From the NCBI GenBank assembly GCA_038380795.1, contig CM076269.1, forward strand, positions 744,001 through 808,000: a DNA stretch of 64,000 nucleotides, given 5' to 3'. Positions 24,383 through 35,300 of this stretch are shown in pieces; position 1 is the stretch's first letter; every line of letters starts with the position of its first letter. A program made the position numbers and the translations under genes. The notes beneath the pieces are model-generated. The model did not search any database. It worked only from the letters and a program-made list of their open reading frames with translations, and had not been told where the DNA came from. The DNA comes from Pyrocephalus nanus (lineage: Eukaryota > Chordata > Aves > Passeriformes > Tyrannidae).

Positions 24383-27300
24383 GCATTTATATAGCTTCCT
24401 GGAAATATTAATGGGAGGGTATATGGGGAGGCTGGAACAAAAAATAATGGTGAATTTTCAGGCCTGTGTTTGAATGCTGTTATTTCTGCTGTGTATCTGT
24501 TCAGAAGCTGAGTGCAGTCAGTGGGAAGCCTCCAATGGACAATTGGCCAAGGGCCTACTTGTCCAACTGCATTATGTCAGCCTTCATAAAAGCTTAATCC
24601 AAAGGCAGAAATTCAATAATATTTTAATATATGTTCAATACTGCTATTGATTTGTTTAATTTTTTTTTTTCAACACTCATTACTCTCCTTTGGCTTAGAT
24701 AGTGCCAAAGTGGGGGTCTAACTATTTTAATCTACAGTCAGAGGTTTAGAATCTCTGGTGGACTTCTCAATTCACTGTCAGTATCCTCTTTTACTGGTGG
24801 GAAAATTGTGTGTTTATGATCTTCTAGGCAATTTCTAAAGAAGTTAAACAGACTTAAGCAACATTCAGTTTTTAGATCTATACAAAAAATTTATTAGGAG
24901 TAGCCAGTAAAGGTTTGTGATCTCCATTTATTATACCACTCATTATAGTAATCAGTGTGGTTGTGTATTTCCTGAAGCTAAGTGAATTGCCATTTAGACA
25001 GAATTCTCCCATCCCAACTGTGTGTATCTTATCTTGATGCATACAGGGTTTTTTTCTTTTCCAACTAACTGGCTTTCAGAAGAGCTCAAACATTCCTCAA
25101 TCTGCACACTCAGGCCAGGTTTAATCTAAGGACTGGAGAGCTCTTGACTTAAAAAAAATAAATAAAAGTTATTGTCTTTTGAACTACGTGCTTCCTACTC
25201 TCTATTACAGTGCCAGTTACTGTAGATACTGGATAGTTGTTTTTCTCTTTGGCTCTATGGCAACAAGAACGTGAAAAGGTCACAGGTGGATTCTTTTCTC
25301 TCCTTTTTTTCTTTCCCTTTTTTAACTTCAATTATCCTTTTTATGTAGTTTATCATCCTTGAGGCCTCTGGCAGTCGTTCTGGCACTGTCTGTGAGTTGT
25401 CCTTGGTGCAGAACACAGGTAGTTTCTGGTGGGTCAGTTCTGTTCAAGGAGCAAGCCTGGAAAAAGCCCCCAGAATGCCAAAAGCCAAGCAGCACCATTG
25501 TAAGGCAACCTAAAACCCAAATGTTGGCATGTGTGACTTCCAGGTAATGAACAGAGCCACACAATTCCTGCACTGAACATTAAAGGACAATTTTAAACAT
25601 TTGAAAGGTGACCAAGGTAAGTTGTGTAGGGCTGCTTGTGTTGGAAACACAGCACACATTTGACAGCACAGTGGGGAAGGTACCAGATGTGATGGGCTGT
25701 CACTGCCATCAGAATTGGAGCTTTTCCTTCAAATGCTTCTTGTGTTATGTCTTTGAAATCTTTTTCATTTAACCCAAGTTCCCTGTAAGTTGTGGTTTGG
25801 TGCTTTGTTTTGCTGTGTTTTTATCTTGGAGTCATTTCCTTTTGGGACAGCCATATTTGTTATTATCACATAGGGCAGTCAGGGACTATTTCCTAACCTT
25901 TATTTTATAAGACTTAGCTATTAATTTTCCCTTCATTATTTAATACTTTAAATAATTTAAGTATTTAAAAATTTAAATATATTATTTATAATGTATTACA
26001 TTCTCTGATGTTCCATCATTTTCTTCCAGGAACTTCTCTTGGTGCTGAGGCACAGTATGTTCAGTTTTAAGGCTAATTCTAGCTGTATGAGATTCAATGA
26101 CTGAAATGCTATTTAAGTAAAATTATTCTCCTGTCTTGGCTCTAATGCAGTGAAGTTCTAGCCCTGTGTTTGCTGTGGTAGGCACTGCAGAGGTCTCTCT
26201 GCTCCTGGTGATCTTAACCTGAAATAATGTCATATAAGAACTAAACACTGATATTGAGTGCTGTTTGAAGTCTCTACATTTGTGTGTTGTTCTGATATAT
26301 ATTAAAGTGGCATATTCTTAGAGCAAAGAAGAATCTGAGCAAAGAATGTTGGGTGAAGTGCTGCTGGTTATTCACTAATAGTTCTTCCTGCTAGGTACTT
26401 GCTAAGGGAAATGGGGTAGCTACAGGCTGAAAGCAGTTTTGTATGGACTCAAAGCAACAGACTACTATTTGTTTGGTTGGTTGTTTTTTGGTTTTTGGTT
26501 TTTTGCTTGGTCTCAGACTACTGTCAGTGTATTTATTAGGGTGTCCAGAGATCACAGTTTGTCTGTCAGAATGGGTAACACACAAATGCTTCATGAAAAG
26601 AGCTTTGGACGTGAAGTATGTAATGCCACAAAATTATTCTTCTAATGTAATATTCCAGTGGTGCAAAAAGTGATAACACCCTCTTTAAAATTTCCTAACA
26701 CCTTTTTTCTCCTTAAATAAATAAATAATTTTTTTTTTCCCTTTTTACTGGCCACCTCATGACTCATACCAGTCTGCATAAATTTTAAACATACTGTATG
26801 TGAAATAAAATTGCTGACCAGCTGAGACCACGTAGACTGAGTTTCAGCCTGAAGTGAATGTGACAGCTGAGTTATTGCATACAGTGATATAATAACAGCA
26901 TTACCACCCTGACTGGATACATATGTGAAATATTCTTTACAGAGAACCCATTTGCAATTCAGAAAACTCAGCTTGGACTCCAGGCAGCAGTGGATGGGTC
27001 ACAGCTCCCCAGGGATGTCCTACAGCAGGTCTCTGGTCCAGGGGACCTTGAGGTCAGAGCTTTGAGACTCAGAAGAGGCTTTTCTGGAGGGTCACCCCTC
27101 CCTCTGATATTGTAAAGAGTATATGCTTAGATAATTAAAAGCAGGACTATAGTGCTTATACACAAAACATGTAAATCCAAATTACTTCTGGTATCTCCTG
27201 TCTTTGAGTGCTTCATTTCAGGAACAGTGAACTGCTAACACCCAGTGTTTGCTGGTGTTACATATTAGTCTGTACTGAACCATGCAGAAGTGTTGGTTCC

Positions 27301-27560
27301 TTCAGGATTTACAGGATGGTGTTGGCCACTGCACTTTGTAGTTCACTGTAAATAGAAACCTGAGTTAAAGCCATCAAGTGACCTTAAAGAGACACTGCAT
27401 CTTTTGAGCCACAGAGTATAAATTAAAGGTGTGCAGTGTAAGGGCAAAAGATTATAACTTGATGTAATACTGCCCTTAATGGATGGGTCTTGGAGTGTGT
27501 TTTATACTGCAGTATCTTGGGTAAATGAAACAGTTTAAAAGACCCAGTGACCTTAAGTTT
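24383..27560. other. Unique non-coding DNA
   Basis: No gene recognised. It contains a T run at 24659-24670, a very AT-rich patch at 25920-26000 built of repeated TTTAAATA-like words, and a T/G tract at 26467-26510. The patch at 26980-27110 is GC-richer and may hold an unnamed decayed repeat. Confidence 0.45.
26467..26510 (+). repeat. T/G-rich simple tract
   Basis: GTTTGGTTGG-type units followed by TTTTTTGG repeats, on the plus strand. Confidence 0.85.
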
Positions 27561-27645
27561 CACCGAATCATTGGGGGTGGAAGGGACCTCTGGAGCTCAT
27601 CTGGTCCCAACCCCTGCCAAGGCAGGGTCACGTAGAGAAGCTTGT
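27561..27645 (-). mobile_element. CR1 LINE 3' end fragment
   Basis: The plus strand reads GAATCATTGGGGGTGGAAGG, then a GGGACCTCTGGAGCTCATCTGG-type segment and a CCTGCCAAGGCAGGGTCA segment, the familiar complement of the CR1 3' untranslated end. One remnant of the terminal ATTC-type octamer is left at the start. Only about 85 bases remain, a typical 5'-truncated copy. CR1 is the dominant LINE of birds, so this is good evidence for the taxon. Confidence 0.85.
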
Positions 27646-27730
27646 ACCCAACTCATTCTGATAGAAATCCCTTTGCCAGGTGCTGTGCTTTGGTTGGGAA
27701 CGTCACAGGAAACAACTGCAAGGAAAACAT

Positions 27731-27884
27731 TATTTTCTTTAGTTTGGGGTTGTTTTTTGTTGTTGTTTTTTTTTTGTTTTGTTTTGTTTTTGCTTTTTTT
27801 GGGTGTGTTTTTTTTGTTGTTGTTGTTTTTTTTGTTGTTGGGTTTTTTTGTTTGATTGTTGTTGTTGTTTTTGTTTTTGTTTTT
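27731..27884 (+). repeat. Long T/G-only tract
   Basis: About 150 bases made almost entirely of T and G, mixing TTG, TTTTG and GGTTT words. It lies 85 bases after a CR1 3' end. Open frames through it encode only phenylalanine/valine/leucine/glycine-rich strings and are artefacts. It is the longest of ten such tracts with T/G on the plus strand. Confidence 0.9.
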
Positions 27885-28164
27885 AAAAAATTTCAGATAC
27901 TGGTTTACTGCAAACTGGTTCCCTCTGGAATTCCCACCGAGGATTTCTCCTCTGGATGAATGGCTAACATCAGCTAATGCAATGTAGGACTCCTTTGTTT
28001 GGGAGGTAGCTCTAAATCATTGTCTAATTCTACACACACGGGCAGAACCCAATTTATATCCTCGTTCTCCCCCCTCATTCCCTGTGTGCTGAGGAATGGC
28101 TCTCCAATAAACAGCAGTACTAAATCCCAGCCAAAATGCAGCTTTTTGCCATTAGCAAAAGGTG

Positions 28165-28360
28165 CATTTGGCAAGCTCTGAGCTCGTTTCAGATTTTATT
28201 TAATTTATTGGAGCTGTGTGATCATTGCAGAGGTGATCCACTTGGGAGCATTAGTACACAGACAAATTATAATCCCTCGTGCATTAGTTCAGTTACATGT
28301 GGCTGGAATTAAGCAGCAATTTTTGCTACAAATCAATTACTACCCGATTGTATTGTGTAA
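28165..28360. other. Low-repeat AT-rich stretch resembling conserved non-coding DNA
   Basis: Non-coding, with several homeodomain-like TAAT/ATTA cores. A similar stretch follows at 28680-28830. The call rests on texture alone; alignment to other birds would settle it. Confidence 0.2.
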
Positions 28361-28911
28361 GTGGTCTTCAGTTGAGAACTATTGATTTTCTTTCTAAGCT
28401 GTGCTTTTTTACTAATTCATCCATGGAACTCTATTCAGAGAAAAATAAATGATAAAATTATACATATTGAAAGAAGCGTTATTTTAAGACTCTGCTGAAA
28501 AGTGGATTAAAATATTTATCTTGGGATTAGCAGTATACTGTTCAGTAGTCTCGTGGGTTTAGTTAAATACTTGATATAACTGATCCATAAATTTGAATTC
28601 CCTACTGCTTCTAATAAATTATAACCATAAAAATATGGTTTTGAAAATAGTAACCTACTTTCTATCAAAGTTATCTCTATTCAAATTGAATCAGAAAAAG
28701 CAAATCTAAATTCGCTCGGGACTGTTACAGCTAGAAATATCTGCTAAGTCACAGGATCAGTAAGAATATTGTGATTTAAATGATCAGCCATAATTAATGA
28801 AGACAGCTTTGGGAGACTCAGTGCTTGGAATGCATCGAGGAGACCCAACCATCTCCTCAGGCCCTTAAATTGTGCTTTTCCTATTTTCTGCTTTGCCTGT
28901 CAGAGCACTCT

Positions 28912-29355
28912 GTCCCTGCCCTCCTCATCTGGGATGGGGAGAAAAAACACACTGAGAGGCTCGTGGGTTGAGATAAGGACAGGGGAGATCCCTCAGCAGT
29001 TACAGTCACAGGAGAACAGACTCAACTTGGGCAAAACTACTTTAGTTTAGTTTAGTTTAGTTTACGACCAGTTAAGTCAGAGTAGGATAATGGGAGGAAC
29101 CCCCCAAACCCCTTCCCCCACCCCTCCCTTCTTTGCAGCCCAGCTTTGCTCCTGATTTACTGCAGCTCTTTCCCACAGGGAATGGCACAGGGAGATGGGA
29201 ACAGGGGGCTGTGCTCAGTTCATCACTTGTTGTTTGTGCTGCTGCTTTCTCCTCAGGGGGATTCCCCCTGCTCTGCTCCTGCTCCCTGGGCTGCAGGGGC
29301 ACAGCTGCCTCTCCATCAGCTGCCCCACAGGCTGCAGGGGCATCTGCAATGAAAA
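28912..29355 (-). mobile_element. Avian ERV LTR fragment (3' portion)
   Basis: The plus strand carries, near 28960-28982, the hallmark CTCGTGGGTTGAGATAAGGA of a common avian LTR in antisense, then an antisense series running through a block near 29075-29090 (AGTCAGAGTAGGATAATG), a block near 29118-29135 (CACCCCTCCCTTCTTTGC) and a CAGTTCATCACTTGTTGTTT block near 29216. Two GGCTGCAGGGGCA repeats follow at about 29289 and 29332. In sense it lies on the minus strand. A pentanucleotide TTTAG repeat has grown inside it (29041-29063). No retroviral coding sequence is attached. The insert appears decayed and truncated. Confidence 0.8.
29041..29063 (+). repeat. TTTAG pentanucleotide microsatellite inside the LTR
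   Basis: Four to five tandem TTTAG units, apparently grown from the TTAGTTTA-like stretch in this LTR family. Not a telomere repeat (TTAGGG). Confidence 0.9.
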
Positions 29356-32250
29356 CAGTGAAATCCAGTCTCAATGTAGCAGCAACGAGTATGAACATTC
29401 TGCAAAACATAAAACTATTCCAGACCTTCCCTGGAATCCTTGATATTCATATTTATTTATGCAAACTGCATTAATTTAAATTCTTTGCAGACAGGGCACA
29501 TGAAAAGTTTTGGAATTAAGTTTACTTTTGCAAGTGAATGAATTTACTGTTCAGTATTAACATGTAAATTTGCTGGCCTTCACTGATGGCTGGGAGAGTG
29601 GGAATGTCATTATTGCTGGGGAAGAGAGCTTGTATGTGTTAAAGCTGTCCAGTCACTAAAGATGGTTACATGCTTTATTTAGCACAGGAGTATGCTGTTG
29701 ATCTCTGAAACTGCTGGGATAGCTGCTAAACTTTCCCTTTCTCCTTTCTTTTTACAAGCAAAAGTATGAAAGTTGCCACCTTTTGACATGCTTTAAATTT
29801 AAATTTAGAAACGTGTAGGATAGGTCTGAATTCAGACAATGCTATCCCAGGTTTTGAGCATGGATTTTTTTTCATCCCTTCCCCCAAATGCAGCTGGGAT
29901 ATAAATTTCTGATTTGCCCAAAATGTAAGAAAGCCTGCAGGAGGAATGTTGTTTGCTTTCATACTCCTTCCTTTTGTTGTGAGTCATGTCCTTGCTGCTG
30001 GAACTGAGGGAATCAAGGACCCTCCATCTCTGTCCTGTCTTTTAACTCTTTATTTGAATGGATTGGAAGACTTAAAATAAGTGAGAGTGTATGAGGTGAA
30101 GATAAATTAGCTAAAGAGAGGCCTAGATAAAACTAAGGCAGATTTTCAGGATAAGACCAAGCTTATTTCTCTCTGGTTGTGCTGATTTGGGTTATGTTTG
30201 TGGTAATGTTGTGAGTGTCAGAGAGTTCCTGGGGAAGAAGCTGCTGCCTTGGAAATGGATGAACTGTGTGGGAAACAGCAGGATCATGGCATAACTTTGT
30301 CAACAAATGGAATTCAGTAGAAGTTTTAGGTTCTTAGTTGTCATATGAAGTATTTCTCTTCCCTCATTCACCCTGTGCTGAGCTGACCTTAAGCATTTTA
30401 GTTCAGTAGGATCAACACTTGAGAACTGGTACAGGATCAAAAGTGTGCAATGCTGTGATCAGTGAAGGTGTCACAATTGGCAGGGTGGTGCTGAAAGAGG
30501 GGGGATTCATTACTTCATTGTCCAAGTTTCTGAATATGATGGTCCTTCTTCCCCTGCTGGTTGTGGCAGCTGATTTTTCATGACAGGGAATCACATCCCA
30601 CTGCTCTCAACACCTCTCTCTGAGAAAAACCAAAAAAATCCTACAGGAACTAGAAAAGAATTATCAGCTATTTCTTAGCAAGGGATATGATTGTGCATGG
30701 ATTCCTACAAAAATGCCAACATACAAGGAAGGCAAGGCCTAAGGGTAAACTTTCTTCCCCATGCTTTGTCTGCTGATGTAAAAATGCTTTTGACATCCAT
30801 TGTGCTGAGCAAGACTTACAGATTACAAACTGTGTGTTCCCAGCCATTGGAAGCTGCTCTGCTGTAGTTTGACAGATGGGGAGAAGTGGCTTGTGTCATG
30901 GGTATTGACAGTATCAGTCACAGGCTGTCAGGAAATTAAGAAGGGCCATCACAAGGAGAAAGATCCATGAGTGTTCATGTTCATTCTCCTTCTCCATATT
31001 TCATTGTCAAGAAGTGGTTAGATGGTATTCCTGTGCTGCTCTAAAAAAGCACTGGAAATTCTCTTTCAGTTTAGGTGTGAGCAGAGGAAGTGACAGCAAC
31101 GCTCTGTGCTGCAGGTATTGATCAGAGTGGACATTAGTGCTCATTAAAGGAGCTGTTCAGTGTGAGAACCAGAGTCGGAAAACAAACCTGCCGAGGGGTA
31201 GCTCTCCTAATGGACTAATTCCCACAGCCTGACTCCCCCAGGCACTGCCCCCTGTGCAGAGCTCAGCCCAGTTCTGCTGCTGTGCAGAAAGCCCCCCGTG
31301 GGGATGGCACAGGGCTCCCTCCCCTCCAGCTCTGCTGACAAAGGGCACTGTTTGAGAGAGCCACGGGAGCTGAGGGAGCCCCACAGATGGGTATTGAGCA
31401 CAGGGAGGCAACCACGGGCTCCCAGCAACGACTGCTTAGTGCTGAAATGGTGATCACTGCCTGCCACCCATCCTGTGCTGAGCGTGGCTGATGGGCAGTG
31501 ATGGTTTCTGGCTCAGTGCTCAGCTTTAGTGCAGTTTGCAGGCTGGGGGTCCCAGTGTGTGTCAATCTGTATTGTAAACAACTGTACAATGTGCAGGTAC
31601 CTCTGCCACTGTCAGGGGGGACACTGGGAAAGTACAGTCTGTAAAGTTGATTCTGTTTGATCAGGAGAGCTCAAAAACTAGAATGTTGAATAGATCACTG
31701 AATTTGATCCCTACAAGGGAAATGATAAGAAAAACCTAGAAAGTCCTGGTCTGGCCCTGTTTTCACCCTTAAAATACTCTCCTGTCACTGGCACCCAGAT
31801 ACATTCAAAGGTGATTAGATACATCTGTTCTCATTCTTCCTTTACAAGTATTGGATTATCTAACAGGGAAACCAGATTTCTCCAACTCATTCAGTAAATT
31901 CAGGCAAAGCATAAAGTCAACACCATTTTCTTACATTTCTTTGTTACTCACAGCCATAGTGTTTATATACCTCATGTATTACCACTGAATCCTTGAAATG
32001 TGTCTGCACAGAAAGAGAATACACTTCCCAAGGCTTCACAGGGAAGGAAAATTAATGTATGCTTAAATAATGCAGAACATCTATGCTAAAATTGGGGAAG
32101 AAAGGGCTGCCTTTCCTGAGCAGTATCCTTTTATCTGGTATAAAAATCCATTTTCTTGTCCATACCGTGGGAGTTAAATGTAAAGGAAGCCCAACACTGA
32201 AACTGGCTTGGACCTGCTATGACATCCTCACTAGTTTTGACCCATCCTAC
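29356..32250. other. Unique non-coding DNA with a GC-rich block
   Basis: No gene recognised. The 31180-31620 block is clearly GC-richer than its surroundings and has overlapping minus-strand open frames of about 85-108 codons with no known domain. It looks like decayed repeat or local composition, not an exon cluster. Confidence 0.45.
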
Positions 32251-32362
32251 CTGTGTGTTTTGGGGGGGTTTGGCTTCTGGTGTTTGTTTGGGGGTTTTTT
32301 TGTGTGTGGTTTTTTTTGTTTAGTTTTTTTGTGTGTGTGTGGTTTTTTTGTTTGTTTTTTAT
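32251..32362 (+). repeat. T/G-rich tract with TG runs
   Basis: Mixture of TTTG, poly(T), G runs and TGTGTG. It generates a hydrophobic chance open frame (32083-32535). Same strand bias as the tract at 27731. Confidence 0.9.
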
Positions 32363-35300
32363 TACTTTTTTATTTATATAACTATGATTCCAAATTATTA
32401 CTTAAATTTTCATTGCTGATATACATCCTTTTGTTTGTAATGGGCCTAATCATTGGGGTTTTGTTGCTCACCAAGCTCATATTGGTGCTGTACCTCTGTG
32501 GTTACGTACAGGATACAATATGTATTCCAAACTGAGATCCATTGGGGATATTCTGACTTCTGTCACTGTTTAACAACTCCAGAAGGACATAAAATATTTT
32601 AAAAGGTGTGATTCCAATGGTGGCACAGTGCAGCACAAGTCTGTAGGGTGGATCTTGAAAACCAAGTCATTGTTAACAGTATATCATTATCTGGACATTT
32701 GTCACAGAACAGGTTTTCATAATCAGCTTCAAAGGAGGTGGAAGCCCAGATCTAAGCTTCAGGTTTTTCAGAAGTACTTCTATAACAGGAGCTTTGTATT
32801 CTCTGCACTTTGACCAGTAATCTCCACACGACCACTAAGGTTGAAATAAAGCTGCTTTCTCTATCTGGTAATGTAAGGTGAAACTAGAAAGACTGAATTT
32901 TAAATCTTTTATTCTGTTTTATTCATTTAAATCCCTATTGCTTCCCTGAATTTTCCTTAATCTATGTCTTATAATATACCAGAATTAAAGGTGGGGCATA
33001 ATTATCTGTGAAACAGTGAATCCCTTTCAGTAGGTTTATTAAAGATAAAAAGATATCAAAGCTGAAATAGGTTAAGGAGTTAATGGAGAATGCTGGACCA
33101 GCAAACCACCTTTATAGTTTGGATTCCAAATGAAATGGCATTAAAATAGCCTTTTCACAGCATTACAACAGTGGCAGGTCCATGGTTGTGCCAGAACACA
33201 GGCTGAATGCAGGATCTGTTCATGATGCAGTTCACTCCCCCATTTCATGGCTTTACAAACTATTGAGGATCACCCCTCGTGCCTCCAGGAGCTCCAGCTC
33301 TTGAATACCTTCTATTCCAGGGACTCTGGATAAATACCAGAGACAGTTCTGTGTATAAACTGACCTTTTGTGATGTATTAAAGGAGCAAAAAGTTTATAA
33401 ATTTCCAATTCTCCCTCAGTTTTTGTAGCTTAACTTTTCTAGAGGTAAGCAGAAAGATTTTTGTACGTTTGATGTAAAATTCACAACTGCATCTATTTTG
33501 TGTGTGTGTTTTTGTTGATGCAAGCAGGGAGGTACCTAAGTCTCAATGAGTATCTTCTCCTTAATTTCTTCTCCAGATATATTAGAGAAAGCACCTCTAA
33601 TAAGATAAAGTGCCTCATTTTTTCAGGAAAGGGTACATTCTGATTATTGTACAAGTGCAGGGAAGCAACTTTGGGGCACAGACAAGTCCTGGTGCAGGTG
33701 CCATCTTTCATTCTTCTTTCTCTCTCTGGAAAGTATATCCCTCTTAGTTCTAAAAACCTTGACCAGAAGATGTTGGAGAGATGTAATCATTGGACATTTT
33801 TACATCTACTATTAGATATTTTATCTGTCTTGCTCACTCAAAGTCTTGCTTTTTCCTGTTCCTTTTGGGGTTTGTGTTTTGTCCTTGAGAATACTGTGGG
33901 TAGGTTTAGGAACAGGCCCCACAGTGTCAGGTGTTCTTGCAGCCAAGAGGTCAGAGGACTCTGACACAGCATTTTGAACTGTGCTGCTTTGTCAGGAGCT
34001 GGCAGTTGTGCTCTGCTCGTGCAGTGCCACATTGCTGGGAACGCTGTCAGGAGCAGCTCTCGCCGTTCTTAGCCCGTGTCATGCAAGATTCCTTTAAGCA
34101 ACTAAAAAAACAGCCAGAATCCATTTGATTTTCTGTCTTCCCACGAGGAAAACTTTTGACAGATGATAAATAGCAACTGCTGACAATCATCAGTGTGGAG
34201 CTATCGTGCTTTTACATTAAATACAAAACCAGAGTTGTAATGTCACTGGGGATAGGACTTTTGACACATAAGAGACAAATATATAATCCTCAGAACTAAA
34301 TCACTGTTGGGATCTGAGGAAGTGCAACAAAGCTCAGCTGCTTTTAGAATCTCCCAAAGTCAAACTGCAGCTAACTTTGATATCTGGAATTGTATGCATG
34401 TTCCAATCTGGAATATCTTGCTGCTGAGCCATAAGCTGCTGTTACACATGCAAACATCAGTGAATGTGTGTGCACAAAGGAGAGGGGCACTTTACAGCAC
34501 TGTCTTGTTTAATTAGGGCCAAAAAGGGACCAGCATCAGAATGAAGAATGGTGCTTTCTGAGCCAGTGCTAAAGTGCCAGCTCTATTCAAAGTAAAAAGC
34601 CAGTCATACCAGTCCCATTGAAGTGTTTTATTCTGTGCAGTTTATTTCGTGCAACTATTTTACCCACTTACTCATAAAAGAAGAATTGTTAAAAGTATAA
34701 ATAGTAGCTTTAAGTGCTTTATGCTGGCTGGCAGTTTTAGCAGTAAAATCTGAATTAGACTTTTGCCTGACTGAGTATTTCTAAAATTTTTCATCTCTTC
34801 AGATGGGAAAGCACTGCCAATGTAGTGGTACTTTTAGCTAAATATCTCTTCTAATGTTCAGCATAATGTGTTTTACAGCAGCTTTGGAAACAGAAGTTGT
34901 TAATACATAACCCTGTTCTTAGAACTGGCATTTGAGCCTGTGTTTATTTCTCATATGCACTGCACAGTTTCTGTTCCATTCTTCACCAGCCAAAACCAGG
35001 ACAGTGGGGAAACAGAAAGTGGTTTGGAGAGAAATGGAATAGTCCTGTATCAAAAAGAGGTACTAGATAAGTCCTGTAGTCTCAGCACAAAGTAAAGAGC
35101 AGGCCAGTTGGGTAAAACTGAATTCACATGGGAGTGCTAGTCTAGTTGAAAGACGTGGGCTAAGGAGGTTCTCCCATAATATTTTTTTTTTTTTAGGGAA
35201 AAAATTACTATAAAAGTTTATGGTATGCTTTTAATTATTCCATTCCACTTAACACTAACACAAATTTTTATCTTGATTTGGAAATGCAGGAGGTTTAGAA

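Noticed and set aside
29041..29063. TTTAG repeat considered as interstitial telomere sequence
   Set aside because: The unit is TTTAG, not TTAGGG, and it lies inside an LTR that explains it.
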